The notes below the pieces were generated by a model. It did not search any database, was not told where the DNA came from, and saw only the letters and a program-made list of their open reading frames with translations. Below, in pieces: positions 37,309 through 48,711 of a stretch of 64,000 nt of DNA (its first letter is position 1; every line of letters begins with the position of its first letter). The translations under genes and the position numbers were made by a program. Source of the stretch: Ideonella_A intermedia_A (GTDB taxonomy: Bacteria > Pseudomonadota > Gammaproteobacteria > Burkholderiales > Burkholderiaceae_C); assembly GCA_943370175.1 (NCBI GenBank), contig CALRPU020000013.1, positions 1-64,000 on the forward strand. Direction: 5' to 3'.

Positions 37309-37354
37309 CCGTTCCTGTTATCCCGTTCCTGTTATTTACAACCCCTAGAAGGAG
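37309..37354 (+). promoter_or_regulatory. Translation-initiation region of atpE with tandem repeat
   Basis: CCGTTCCTGTTAT occurs twice in tandem (37309-37321 and 37323-37335), followed by TTTACAACCCCTAG and a strong AAGGAG (37349-37354) six bases before the ATG. The stretch is U-rich in the mRNA. E. coli atpE also has an upstream U-rich enhancer that raises subunit c output to the ring stoichiometry. An equivalent role here is inferred. Confidence 0.5.
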
Positions 37355-37359
37355 TCATC

Positions 37360-37623
37360 ATGGAAGTCATTAGCTTTGTCGCCCTGGCTGCTGGTCTGAT
37401 CATTGGTCTGGGTGCCATCGGCGCCTGCATCGGCATCGGCATCATGGGCAGCAAGTACCTCGAGTCGGCTGCCCGTCAGCCGGAACTGATGAACGAACTG
37501 CAGACCAAGATGTTCCTGCTGGCAGGTCTGATCGACGCGGCGTTCATCATCGGCACCGGCATCGCGCTGTGGTTCGCCACCGCCAACCCGTTCCTGGCGC
37601 AAATCGCCAACCTGCCGAAGTAA
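37360..37623 (+). CDS. atpE: F1Fo ATP synthase subunit c
   Basis: This 87-residue hairpin of two membrane helices oligomerises into the rotating c-ring. The first helix carries the packed glycines of GLGAIGACIGIGIMG, the polar loop ARQPE (38-42) contacts F1, and the proton-binding carboxylate is Asp59 in GLIDAAFIIG. Nothing suggests a sodium-binding site. It has the strongest ribosome-binding site in the operon. Confidence 0.97.
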   Translation: MEVISFVALAAGLIIGLGAIGACIGIGIMGSKYLESAARQPELMNELQTKMFLLAGLIDAAFIIGTGIALWFATANPFLAQIANLPK

Positions 37624-37690
37624 GTCGCGCGGTGTCACGCGGCCTGCGGGTCGCGCCGCCCTTTCGTTCCCTAGTTCCAGAGGCAACAAC

Positions 37691-38161
37691 GTGAGCATCA
37701 ACGCTACGCTGATCGCGCAGTTGATCGTGTTCCTGATCCTGGTCTGGTTCACGATGAAATTCGTGTGGCCGCCCATCACCAAGGCACTCGACGAGCGCGC
37801 GCAGAAGATCGCCGCCGGCTTGTCGGCCGCCGACAAGGCCAAGGCCGAGTTGAGCGCTGCCAACACCCGCATCGAGGCCCAGCTGTCCGCTGCCCGCAAC
37901 GACGCCGCCCAACGCCTGGCCGATGCCGAGCGCCTCGCCCAGAGCATGGTCGAGGACGCCAAGGCCCGCGCCAGTGACGAGGCGGCCAAGATCGTGGCGG
38001 CCGCTAAGGCGGAAGCCGAGCAGGAATCGGTCAAGGCCCGCGAAGCCCTTCGCGAGCAGGTCGCTGCGCTCGCCGTCAAAGGCGCCGAGCAAATCCTGCG
38101 CCGCGAAGTCAACGCCGGTGTCCACGCCGAATTGCTCGGCCGCTTGAAGACCGAGCTCTGA
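37691..38161 (+). CDS. atpF: F1Fo ATP synthase subunit b
   Basis: This 156-residue peripheral stalk subunit has one N-terminal membrane helix (~4-24) followed by a long charged coiled-coil rich in Ala, Glu and Lys. It starts with GTG at 37691 behind CCAGAGG and matches the family start SINATLIAQLIVFLILVWFT. It ends two bases before atpH. Confidence 0.96.
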   Translation: MSINATLIAQLIVFLILVWFTMKFVWPPITKALDERAQKIAAGLSAADKAKAELSAANTRIEAQLSAARNDAAQRLADAERLAQSMVEDAKARASDEAAKIVAAAKAEAEQESVKAREALREQVAALAVKGAEQILRREVNAGVHAELLGRLKTEL

Positions 38162-38163
38162 CC

Positions 38164-38697
38164 ATGGCTGAACTCGCAACCATCGCGCGTCCCTACGCCG
38201 AAGCCTTCTTCAAGGTCGTCGGTGCAGGCGACCTGAAGCAAAGCGCCGAGCAACTCGAGGCCATCGCGGCCGTGGTGGCCGACCCGCAGCTGCGCCAATT
38301 GGCCGACAGCCCGAAGTCCACCGACGACCAGGTGCATGATGTCATCACGTCGGTGCTCAAGACGCCGTTGTCGGCGCCCACCAGCAACCTGCTCAAGGCG
38401 CTGATCAGCAACGGTCGGCTGGCGGCGCTGGGCGAGGTCGCTGCGCAGTTCAAGGCCTTGGCCGGCGCGAAGTCGGGGGTGTCCGAGGCGATCGTCTACA
38501 GCGCCTTCCCCATCGACGAGGGCCAGCTGTCCCACGTGCTCGGCGCGTTGGAGCAACGATTCGGCCGCAAGCTGGTCGGGCGGGTTGAGGTCGAGCCCGA
38601 GCTGATCGGCGGTGTCCGCGTGGTGGTGGGTGACGAGGTGCTCGACACATCGGTCAAGGCCCGCCTGGAACAAATGAGGTTGGCGCTGACGGCCTGA
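38164..38697 (+). CDS. atpH: F1Fo ATP synthase subunit delta
   Basis: This 177-residue subunit joins the F1 head to the b-subunit stalk. It shows the N-terminal helical domain starting ELATIARPYAEAFF and the conserved C-terminal stretch VEPELIGGVRVVVGDEVLDTS. It is followed by a 95-base gap before atpA that contains only the atpA ribosome-binding site (AGGAG). Confidence 0.96.
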   Translation: MAELATIARPYAEAFFKVVGAGDLKQSAEQLEAIAAVVADPQLRQLADSPKSTDDQVHDVITSVLKTPLSAPTSNLLKALISNGRLAALGEVAAQFKALAGAKSGVSEAIVYSAFPIDEGQLSHVLGALEQRFGRKLVGRVEVEPELIGGVRVVVGDEVLDTSVKARLEQMRLALTA

Positions 38698-38792
38698 GGC
38701 CGTCACCGACCGTCCCGGCAGTCGTCCCTTCGTCACCGCGCTGCGGCCCCATCGGGGTTCGCCCCCGGTGAAGCACAGACAGGAGTTAGGCA

Positions 38793-40346
<1,554 letters not shown>

Positions 40347-40381
40347 TCCTGATCCACGCCAGTTCTTAAAGGAGCCCCGTC

Positions 40382-41266
40382 ATGGCGGTCGGCAAGGAAA
40401 TACGCGGCAAGATCAAATCGGTGGAGAACACCAAGAAGATCACCAAGGCCATGGAAATGGTCGCCGCCTCCAAGATGCGCAAGGCGCAGGAACGCATGCG
40501 TTCCGCGCGCCCGTACAGCGACAAGATCCGCAACATCACGGCCAACCTGTCTCAGGCCAACCCGGAGTACCGCTCGCCCTACATGCGCACCGACGGCAAG
40601 TCGGGTGCGGTGGGATTCGTGGTGGTGACCACCGACAAGGGCCTGTGTGGTGGCTTGAACACCAACATCCTGCGCGCGGTCACGACCAAGATGCGCGAGC
40701 ACCAGGATGGCGGCAAGCAGATCCAGGCGGTGGCCATCGGCACCAAGGGCTTCGGCTTCTTGAACCGCATCGGCGCCAAAGTGGTGTCGCACGCCACCGG
40801 TCTGGGTGACGCGCCGCAGCTCGACAAGCTGATCGGCCCGGTGAAAGTCATGCTGGACGCTTTCGTCGAAGGCAAAGTCGACGCGGTCTACCTGTGCTAC
40901 ACCAAGTTCATCAACACGATGAAGCAGGAACCAGTGGTCGAGCAATTGCTGCCGCTGTCGGCGTCGGCCCTGGCACAGACCGAAGCCGAAAAGACCGCCT
41001 ACGGCTGGGACTACCTTTACGAGCCCGATGCGGCCACCGTCATCGATGAGCTGCTGACCCGCTACGTCGAAGCGCTGGTCTACCAGGGCGTGGCCGAAAA
41101 CATGGCGTCCGAGCAATCGGCGCGCATGGTCGCCATGAAGGCCGCCACCGACAACGCTGGCACCCTGATCGGTGAGCTGAAGCTGGTCTACAACAAGACC
41201 CGCCAGGCCGCGATCACCAAGGAACTCTCAGAGATCGTCAGCGGTGCCGCTGCGATCAGCGGTTGA
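40382..41266 (+). CDS. atpG: F1Fo ATP synthase subunit gamma
   Basis: This 294-residue central rotor shaft of F1 has long N- and C-terminal helices forming the coiled coil, opening GKEIRGKIKSVENTKKITKAM. A mid segment has VVTTDKGLCGGLN, and the conserved end is ARMVAMKAATDNAGTLI. AAGGAG precedes the ATG. Confidence 0.97.
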   Translation: MAVGKEIRGKIKSVENTKKITKAMEMVAASKMRKAQERMRSARPYSDKIRNITANLSQANPEYRSPYMRTDGKSGAVGFVVVTTDKGLCGGLNTNILRAVTTKMREHQDGGKQIQAVAIGTKGFGFLNRIGAKVVSHATGLGDAPQLDKLIGPVKVMLDAFVEGKVDAVYLCYTKFINTMKQEPVVEQLLPLSASALAQTEAEKTAYGWDYLYEPDAATVIDELLTRYVEALVYQGVAENMASEQSARMVAMKAATDNAGTLIGELKLVYNKTRQAAITKELSEIVSGAAAISG

Positions 41267-41321
41267 GCGGCTCCGCTGCCCCGACCGCCACCGACTCGAA
41301 TCAAGATAGAAGGAACGAACC

Positions 41322-42740
<1,419 letters not shown>

Positions 42741-42817
42741 GGCGTGGCCTCGGCGCCGTGATGCGGCGCCGGTGAACCGCGTTCCCCGCACCCTCTTGAA
42801 CACGAAAGCACACGCGC

Positions 42818-43234
42818 ATGTCCACCATCCACGTTGATGTCGTCTCGGCCGAGGAGTCGATCTTCTCCGGCGAGGCCAAGTTTGTGGCCTTGCCCGGCGA
42901 ACTGGGCGAGCTCGGCATCTACCCGCGTCACACCCCGCTGATCACGCGAATCAAGCCAGGCGCGGTGCGCATCACCCGCGCCGACAACGGCGAGGAAGAG
43001 TTCGTCTTCGTTGCCGGCGGGATCCTGGAAGTGCAGCCGAATGGCGTCACCGTGTTGGCCGACACCGCCATCCGCGGTCACGACCTGGACGAAGCCAAGG
43101 CCAGCGAAGCCAAGAAAATGGCCGAAGAAGCCATGAAGAACGCCAAGAGCGACATCGACTTCGCCAAGGCACAGGGCGAGTTTGCTGCCATGGCCGCGCA
43201 GATCGCCGCGCTGCGAAAGTTCCGCAAGAAGTGA
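42818..43234 (+). CDS. atpC: F1Fo ATP synthase subunit epsilon
   Basis: This 138-residue subunit regulates F1 rotation and hydrolysis. It opens TIHVDVVSAEESIFSGEAKF and has the conserved LPGELGELGIYPRHTPLITRI and the C-terminal helical hairpin. It is the last gene of the operon; the terminator follows at 43267. Confidence 0.97.
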   Translation: MSTIHVDVVSAEESIFSGEAKFVALPGELGELGIYPRHTPLITRIKPGAVRITRADNGEEEFVFVAGGILEVQPNGVTVLADTAIRGHDLDEAKASEAKKMAEEAMKNAKSDIDFAKAQGEFAAMAAQIAALRKFRKK

Positions 43235-43266
43235 GTGGAGCGCCGGGCGCCGTCGCCCCCTCACCC

Positions 43267-43289
43267 AGGCCGGCCTTGCCGGCCTTTTT
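43267..43289 (+). terminator. Intrinsic terminator of the atp operon
   Basis: AGGCCGG (43267-43273) pairs with CCGGCCT (43279-43285) around a five-base loop, followed by a T run (43285-43289). It lies 33 bases after the atpC stop and is the clearest rho-independent terminator in the window. Confidence 0.88.
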
Positions 43290-43441
43290 CATGCGTGGCC
43301 CGCTGGCGACCGTGCGCCAGCGAACACAGTCTGGATGTGACTTTGGTCCACAATGGTTGGAACATTCGGCCCCGCGACGGGTCCCTTTGACGTCCAGGCC
43401 AGCCTCCCGGCTGGCACCGATCCACTTCACAGGACCACGCC

Positions 43442-43747
43442 ATGAGCGACTCTCCGACCATCGACCAACTGTCCAACGACGTCCAGAAGGCCCTGCGCGG
43501 CGCCGAAGACATGCTGAACCAAGCCACTGCCGCCGGTGGTGAGAAGGGCGCGGAGCTGCGCGAACGGGCCCTTGGCCAGCTCAAGGCCCTGCGCGAAAAG
43601 CTGCAGGACGCCCAAGACACCGTGCTGACCAAAGGCAAGGCCGCGGCGCGGGCCACCGACGACTACGTGCACGATCACCCTTGGAAGGCCATCGCCGCGG
43701 CCGCCGCGGCCGGGGTGGTTGTCGGCCTGTTGTTGAACCGCCGTTGA
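43442..43747 (+). CDS. DUF883 family protein (ElaB/YqjD-like)
   Basis: This 101-residue protein has an amphipathic helical, charge-rich body (~1-75) and a single C-terminal membrane helix (AIAAAAAAGVVVGLLLNRR), the tail-anchored DUF883 layout. E. coli YqjD/ElaB are inner-membrane proteins that bind ribosomes in stationary phase. The conserved DDYVHDHPWKAIA precedes the helix. It begins a run of three small genes that matches the yqjD-yqjE-yqjK order. A CACAAT hexamer at 43349-43354 could be its -10. Confidence 0.9.
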   Translation: MSDSPTIDQLSNDVQKALRGAEDMLNQATAAGGEKGAELRERALGQLKALREKLQDAQDTVLTKGKAAARATDDYVHDHPWKAIAAAAAAGVVVGLLLNRR

Positions 43748-43829
43748 ATTCTTCGGTGGCCTTGACAGCCCGCGGGCCCAGGTCCTCACGCCGGCGGGCT
43801 GCCACGCAGCCGCCTCGACGGGGCCGGCC

Positions 43830-44225
43830 ATGAGCACGGCAGAGGGCGTCTTCGACGCCTTGCGGCGCGCCGCTGGCACCGCCTTGGCCATGCTGCAAAG
43901 CAGGGTGGAACTTGCCACGCTCGAACTGGGTGAAGCCGGTCAGCGGCTGTTTTCGGCGGCCCTCATGGCCGTGTTCGGCGTGCTCATGCTGATCGCAGCG
44001 GTGGTGATGTTGACCGTCTGGGTGGTGATGCTGCTGTGGGATCCTTACGGGCCCACCGTGCTCGCCGCGTTCGGGGTGGTTTACCTGCTGATTGCGGCGG
44101 CGCTGCTGCTGGCGGTCCGCGCCAAGCTGCGCAAGCAGCCGCCACTGCTCGCCGCCACCATCGACGAACTGCGGCGCGACGCCGCCGCCTTGCGTCCGCC
44201 GTCCGGCGGGTCGCACGCCCCGTGA
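43830..44225 (+). CDS. YqjE-like (phage-holin-fold) membrane protein
   Basis: This 131-residue protein has a cytoplasmic N-terminal helix (SRVELATLELGEAGQRLFSA) and two adjacent membrane helices (~40-62 and ~70-92), matching the YqjE/Phage_holin_3_6 family. No function is established and there is no phage context. Its stop overlaps the GTG of the next gene, so the two are translationally coupled. Confidence 0.83.
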   Translation: MSTAEGVFDALRRAAGTALAMLQSRVELATLELGEAGQRLFSAALMAVFGVLMLIAAVVMLTVWVVMLLWDPYGPTVLAAFGVVYLLIAAALLLAVRAKLRKQPPLLAATIDELRRDAAALRPPSGGSHAP

Positions 44226-44692
44226 GCCGGGCCCTCCTGCCGATGACCCCCAACGACCGCAAGGAATTGCTGCTCACGCGGATCGCGATTGAGCGCGTGC
44301 AACTCGGCCACGACCTGCAGCAGATCCGTGGTGCCGCCATGCCCTCGCGCTGGCTGCCGGGTGCGCTGCGCCAATGGGCCTTCGGTGGTTGGCGGCCTGC
44401 CACCGGCGCAGGAAGCGCCTCATCGGGCACGGGCTCCGGCGGTCCGGGCTTCACGCCGACAGCGGCCAACCTGACCGCGCTGATCCTGCAGGTGATGGCG
44501 CTGGCGCGCCGTCACCGCGCCAGCTTGTCGCTGGCTGGCACGGCACTGACCTGGCTGGGCCGGCGCAAGCGCTGGGGCGGCTGGTTGCTCCTGGCGGGCC
44601 TGGGCGCGGCCGGTGCGGCGTGGTGGACTCGGGCGCGCACCTCGGGCGCGCCCGACGCGACTGGGCACCGGCCGCACGACCCGGCGCGCTGA
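44222..44692 (+). CDS. YqjK-like small hypothetical protein
   Basis: This 156-residue protein starts with GTG at 44222 (GTGA overlap with the YqjE-like gene). An ATG at 44243 gives a 150-residue version beginning MTPNDRKELLLTRIAIERVQL, where conserved-looking sequence starts. The N-terminal helix is charged, the middle is Gly/Ser/Thr-rich (~55-75), and one membrane helix lies near the end (GWLLLAGLGAAGAAWW). Position after DUF883 and YqjE suggests the yqjK role, but similarity is weak. Confidence 0.6.
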   Translation: MSRALLPMTPNDRKELLLTRIAIERVQLGHDLQQIRGAAMPSRWLPGALRQWAFGGWRPATGAGSASSGTGSGGPGFTPTAANLTALILQVMALARRHRASLSLAGTALTWLGRRKRWGGWLLLAGLGAAGAAWWTRARTSGAPDATGHRPHDPAR

Positions 44693-44750
44693 TCTGGCAG
44701 CGTCCGGGCGCCACTTGGCCCCAACGCCGCGCACCGCCCCACCGCCTGTC

Positions 44751-44770
44751 TCACCCCCTCTCACCCCCTC
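44751..44770. repeat. Short tandem repeat, two copies of a 10-mer
   Basis: TCACCCCCTC occurs twice in direct tandem (44751-44760 and 44761-44770) in the 108-base gap before the Rossmann-fold gene, with a partial third copy (TCAACCCA). It may be simple slippage. No regulatory role is evident. Confidence 0.5.
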
Positions 44771-44800
44771 TCAACCCACCGACCTCCGGTCGCTTGCCGC

Positions 44801-45592
44801 GTGGACCCATTGATTGCTCAGGCGCTGCGCGCCGGTCGCGCGCCCGTCAGCCGCCGCACCGTGGGGCCGCGGGTGTTGCTCGCAGGGGGTGGCGGGGCTT
44901 TGGGCGCCGCGGTGCTGGAAGGCTTGTTGGCCGGACGCGCTTTCGTCGATGTGCAGGTGCTGGTGCGACAGGGTTTGAACACCGCCTTGCCGGGCCTCAC
45001 CGCGCGGCCTTGGGAAGGGGGCCAGCCGATGGCGCTGGCCGGGGTCGACACCGCGGTGATCGTCTTTGACCGCGAGCGCCATGTGAACGGCCGCGAGCAG
45101 GCGTTCTGGCGGCCGCAGCCAGAGGGCTTGGCCGACTTGGCCACGCTGCTGCGGGCCGGTGGTGTTCGACACCTGCTGATCGTGCAGCCTCACCACGACG
45201 CGCTGCTGCCTCAGGCGTTGAAGCTCGGTCTCGCCAACCTGGACGAACACAGCGTGTCGGCCATGGGCTTCGATCACCTCGTCTTCATGCGGCCCGCGCA
45301 AGCCAGCCGGGCGCAGCGGCCCTCCCATCCGGGCGACCGCCTCGCGCGGTGGATGTTGTCGCAGCTGCAGTTGATGGTGCCGCAGCGCGATCAGCCGGTG
45401 CGCGCCAGCAAGGTGGCTGCCTTCGCGGCGCACCTGGCCGCCGGTTTGGCCGCCTCGGTGCCCGGCACGCGGGTGGTACCGGCCGACGTGGTGTGGGAGG
45501 CCGCCCAGGCGCGCGATGCCGGCCCCTTGGCCCACGACTGGCTGCATGGCGTGGCGCGCACGCCAGCGCCGGTGAACGTGGGCCGGATGTAG
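44801..45592 (+). CDS. NAD(P)-binding Rossmann-fold protein, unknown role
   Basis: This 263-residue protein has a nucleotide-binding glycine motif VLLAGGGGALGAAVLEGLLAG (split here as VLLAGGGG and ALGAAVLEG, ~25-41), as in atypical short-chain dehydrogenases and NAD(P)-binding epimerase-like proteins. The usual catalytic Tyr-x-x-x-Lys is not seen, so it may bind cofactor without oxidoreductase activity. Later parts include HLLIVQPHHDALLPQAL and FDHLVFMRPA. It starts with GTG at 44801 with no strong ribosome-binding site. It is convergent with the DHH phosphoesterase gene nine bases away. Confidence 0.65.
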   Translation: MDPLIAQALRAGRAPVSRRTVGPRVLLAGGGGALGAAVLEGLLAGRAFVDVQVLVRQGLNTALPGLTARPWEGGQPMALAGVDTAVIVFDRERHVNGREQAFWRPQPEGLADLATLLRAGGVRHLLIVQPHHDALLPQALKLGLANLDEHSVSAMGFDHLVFMRPAQASRAQRPSHPGDRLARWMLSQLQLMVPQRDQPVRASKVAAFAAHLAAGLAASVPGTRVVPADVVWEAAQARDAGPLAHDWLHGVARTPAPVNVGRM

Positions 45593-45601
45593 CGCGGCGA
45601 A

Positions 45602-46534
45602 TCAGCCGTCCGCGTTGACCTTGGCGATCAGCTCGGCCAGCACCACCGCGGCGCGGTCATTGGCCACCTGGCAGGTGCCCGCCGCCTGGTGCCCACCGCC
45701 GCCGTAGGCCAGCATCAACTCGCCCACGTTGGTCTTGCTGCTGCGGTCGAGGATGGATTTGCCCGTGGCGAACACCGTGTTCTGCTGGTGCACGCCCCAC
45801 ATCACGTGGATCGAGATGTTGGTCTGCGGGAACAGCGCGTAGATCATGAAGCGGTTGGTCGCCCAGATCGTCTCTTCCTCGCGCAGGTCCAGCACCACCA
45901 GGTTGCCGTGCACGCGGCTGCAGCGCAGCAATTGCGCCTTTGCCTGGTCCGCATGGGCTCGGTAGACCTCGACGCGTTCCTTCACGTCGGGCAGGCCGAG
46001 AATGTCCTGGATGCCGTGGTCGGCGCAGTAGGAGATCAGGTCCATCATCAGCTGGTAGTTGCTGATGCGGAAATCGCGGAAGCGGCCCAGCCCGGTGCGC
46101 GCGTCCATCAGGTAGTTCAGCAAGACCCAACCGCTTGGGTTCAGCACCTCGTCGCGGCTGAACTGAGCGGCGTCGGCCTTGTCCACGGCGGCCATCATGT
46201 CCGGCGAAATGCCAGGAAAGGCCCGGGCCCCGCCGTAGTGGTCGTAGACCACGCGCGCGGCCGAGGGCGCCTTGGCGTCGATCACGTGGTTCGCGTGCTC
46301 GCCCGGGTTGCGCAGGGTCTCCGACAGGTGGTGGTCGAAGGCCAGGTGCGCGCCGGCCACATAGGGCAGGTTGGTCGTGATGTCGCGGTCGGTGATCGCG
46401 ACCTTGCCGTCCTGCATGTCCTTGGGGTGGACGAACTTGATCTCGTCGATCAGGTCGAGCGCGTTCAGCAGCACGGCGCAGACCAGGCCGTCGAAATCGC
46501 TGCGGGTGACCAGGCGAAACTTGGTGTGGCTCAT
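45602..46534 (-). CDS. DHH-family phosphoesterase
   Basis: This 310-residue cytoplasmic protein has the DHH superfamily motifs: TRSDFDGLVCA (Asp pair, ~10-20), ITDRDI, the signature LAFDHHLSE (~64-72) and the C-terminal DHHA1-type AYGGGGHQAAGT. DHH enzymes use two manganese ions to cleave phosphodiesters or phosphoanhydrides; relatives include oligoribonuclease NrnA, cyclic-di-AMP hydrolases and exopolyphosphatases. The exact substrate cannot be assigned. It lies upstream of cysK's end on the same strand, 116 bases away. Confidence 0.88.
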   Translation of the reverse strand: MSHTKFRLVTRSDFDGLVCAVLLNALDLIDEIKFVHPKDMQDGKVAITDRDITTNLPYVAGAHLAFDHHLSETLRNPGEHANHVIDAKAPSAARVVYDHYGGARAFPGISPDMMAAVDKADAAQFSRDEVLNPSGWVLLNYLMDARTGLGRFRDFRISNYQLMMDLISYCADHGIQDILGLPDVKERVEVYRAHADQAKAQLLRCSRVHGNLVVLDLREEETIWATNRFMIYALFPQTNISIHVMWGVHQQNTVFATGKSILDRSSKTNVGELMLAYGGGGHQAAGTCQVANDRAAVVLAELIAKVNADG

Positions 46535-46650
46535 GGGGGCTCGGGCGGACAGTGGATCAACAGGGTTGATCCGTTATCGGCCGACCCCGCCAGAGCTTGA
46601 TGGCGGCGTCGGAGGCCGCCGCCCGGTCGCCTTGCATGGCCTCGCCTGGC

Positions 46651-47571
46651 TCACTCGGTGGGCAGGAAGCCCTCGATCGACAGGTAGCGCTCGCCGGTGT
46701 CGTAGTTGAAGCCCAGCACCGTCGAGCCCGGGGCGAGCTCGGGCAGCTTCTGTGCGATGGCGGCCAGCGTTGCACCAGAGGAGATGCCCACCAGCATGCC
46801 CTCCTCGCGGGCGCAGCGGCGGGCCATCTCGCGGGCGGCCTCGGCCTCGACCTGGATCACGCCGTCCAGCAGTTCGGTGTGCAGGTTCTTCGGGATGAAG
46901 CCGGCCCCGATGCCCTGGATCGGGTGCGGGCTGGGCGCGCCGCCACTGATCACCGGGCTGGCCGACGGCTCCACGGCAAACACCTTCAAGGCCGGCCATT
47001 GGGCCTTCAACACCTGCGCACAGCCGGTGAGGTGCCCACCGGTGCCCACGCCGGTGATCAGGGCATCGACGCCGTCGGGGAAGTCGGCAGCGATCTCGAG
47101 GGCCGTGGTGCGCACGTGGACATCGATGTTCGCAGGGTTTTCGAACTGTTGCGGCATCCACGAGCCGGGCAGCTCTGCCAGCAGCTCCTTCGCGCGGGCG
47201 ATGGCGCCGTTCATGCCCTTCTCCCGCGGGGTCAGCACGAACCTGGCGCCGTAGGCCAGCATCAGGCGCCGGCGCTCGATGCTCATGCTTTCGGGCATCA
47301 CCAGCACCAGCGGGTAGCCCTTGACGGCCGCCACCATCGCCAGGCCGACGCCGGTATTGCCAGAGGTGGGCTCGACGATGGTGGCCCCCGGCTTCAGCGC
47401 GCCGGAGGCCTCGGCGGCTTCGATCATGGCCAGCGCAATGCGGTCCTTGATCGATCCCCCCGGGTTGCTTCGCTCGCTCTTGATGTAGACCCGCGCGTCG
47501 GCACCAAACAAACGCTGAATGCGCACGTGGGGCGTGTGGCCGATGGTGTCAAGAATGGTGTTGGCGAGCAT
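46651..47571 (-). CDS. cysK: Cysteine synthase
   Basis: This 306-residue fold-type II pyridoxal phosphate enzyme makes cysteine from O-acetylserine and sulfide. The cofactor lysine is Lys42 in NPGGSIKDRIA. The substrate loop TSGNTGVGLAMVAA, the phosphate-binding GTGGHLTG, and QGIGAGFIP and SSGAT in the C-terminal domain are all present. The motif set fits CysK better than CysM. AGGAG lies upstream of the ATG. It is divergent from hemE, with only 48 bases between start codons, so promoters must overlap. It supplies cysteine for glutathione and methionine made by other genes in the window. Confidence 0.93.
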   Translation of the reverse strand: MLANTILDTIGHTPHVRIQRLFGADARVYIKSERSNPGGSIKDRIALAMIEAAEASGALKPGATIVEPTSGNTGVGLAMVAAVKGYPLVLVMPESMSIERRRLMLAYGARFVLTPREKGMNGAIARAKELLAELPGSWMPQQFENPANIDVHVRTTALEIAADFPDGVDALITGVGTGGHLTGCAQVLKAQWPALKVFAVEPSASPVISGGAPSPHPIQGIGAGFIPKNLHTELLDGVIQVEAEAAREMARRCAREEGMLVGISSGATLAAIAQKLPELAPGSTVLGFNYDTGERYLSIEGFLPTE

Positions 47572-47607
47572 GCGTTTCTCCTGGGATGGGCGCGTCGAGC
47601 GGGACGT

Positions 47608-47613
47608 GATAAT
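47608..47613 (+). promoter_or_regulatory. Candidate -10 of hemE, leaderless
   Basis: GATAAT lies exactly six bases before the hemE ATG at 47620, with no Shine-Dalgarno sequence. It sits in the 48-base gap between divergent cysK and hemE. Confidence 0.5.
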
Positions 47614-47619
47614 TCCACA

Positions 47620-48711
47620 ATGTACGCACCACTACGCAACGACAGTTTTCTGCGCGCCTGCTGGCGACAGCCCACCGACCACACGCCCGTGTGGCTGATG
47701 CGGCAGGCCGGACGTTACCTGCCCGAGTACCGCGACACCCGGGCCAAGGCTGGCAGCTTCATGGGCCTGGCCACCAACACCGACTACGCCACCGAGGTCA
47801 CGCTGCAGCCACTGGAGCGTTACCCGCTGGACGCCGCCATCCTGTTCAGCGACATCCTGACCGTGCCCGACGCCATGGGCCTGGGCCTGAGCTTCGCGCT
47901 GGGCGAGGGCCCGAAGTTTGCCCACCCGGTGCGCGATGAGGCCGCGGTTGCGGCGCTCGCCGTGCCCGACATGGACAAGCTGCGTTATGTCTTCGACGCC
48001 GTCACGTCCATCCGCCGCGCACTCAACGGCCGCGTGCCGCTGATCGGCTTCTCGGGCAGCCCATGGACGCTGGCCTGCTACATGGTCGAAGGCGCCGGCT
48101 CGGACGACTACCGGCTGGTCAAGTCGATGTTGTACAGCCGCCCAGACCTGATGCACCGCATGCTGGCCATCAACGCCGATGCGGTGGCGCAGTACCTGAA
48201 CGCGCAGATCCGCGCCGGCGCGCAGGCGGTGATGGTGTTCGACAGCTGGGGTGGCGTGCTGGCCGATGGCGCCTTCCAGACCTTCAGCCTGGCCTACACC
48301 CGCCGTGTGCTCGACCAGCTGCTGCCGGAGTTCGATGGCCAGCCGATCCCGCGCATCGTCTTTACCAAGGGCGGCGGCTTGTGGCTGGAAGAGATGGCCA
48401 CCTTGCCCACCCAGGCCCTGGGCCTGGATTGGACGGTGAACCTCGCGTCGGCGCGCGCGCGCACCGGAGACCGCGTGGCCCTGCAGGGCAACCTGGACCC
48501 GAACGTGCTGTTCGCACCGCCCGCGGCCATTGAAGCGGAAGTGAAGAAGGCCCTGGACAGCTTCGGCAACCCGCGGCGCGCCGACGGGGGCCACGCCGGC
48601 CACATCTTCAACCTGGGCCACGGCATCAGCCAGCACACGCCGCCGGACCACGTCACCGCGCTCGTCGAGGCGGTGCACAGCCACTCGCGCAAGATCCGCC
48701 AGGGGGCCTGA
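47620..48711 (+). CDS. hemE: Uroporphyrinogen decarboxylase
   Basis: This 363-residue cytoplasmic enzyme converts uroporphyrinogen III to coproporphyrinogen III in haem synthesis. Both family signatures are present: VWLMRQAGRYLPEYR (~24-38), with the substrate-holding arginines, and the mid-protein GFSGSPWTLACYMVEG. ILFSDILTVPDAMG carries the key Asp. The ATG at 47620 gives the usual N-terminus. The gene probably has a leaderless transcript. Confidence 0.97.
   Translation: MYAPLRNDSFLRACWRQPTDHTPVWLMRQAGRYLPEYRDTRAKAGSFMGLATNTDYATEVTLQPLERYPLDAAILFSDILTVPDAMGLGLSFALGEGPKFAHPVRDEAAVAALAVPDMDKLRYVFDAVTSIRRALNGRVPLIGFSGSPWTLACYMVEGAGSDDYRLVKSMLYSRPDLMHRMLAINADAVAQYLNAQIRAGAQAVMVFDSWGGVLADGAFQTFSLAYTRRVLDQLLPEFDGQPIPRIVFTKGGGLWLEEMATLPTQALGLDWTVNLASARARTGDRVALQGNLDPNVLFAPPAAIEAEVKKALDSFGNPRRADGGHAGHIFNLGHGISQHTPPDHVTALVEAVHSHSRKIRQGA

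Noticed and set aside
43830..44225. Phage remnant suggested by a holin-like fold
   Set aside because: The protein is a YqjE-type chromosomal membrane protein in a DUF883 operon. No other phage gene is present.
46597..47619. Upstream in-frame extension of hemE
   Set aside because: It covers cysK on the other strand and lacks HemE similarity. The ATG at 47620 gives the standard N-terminus.
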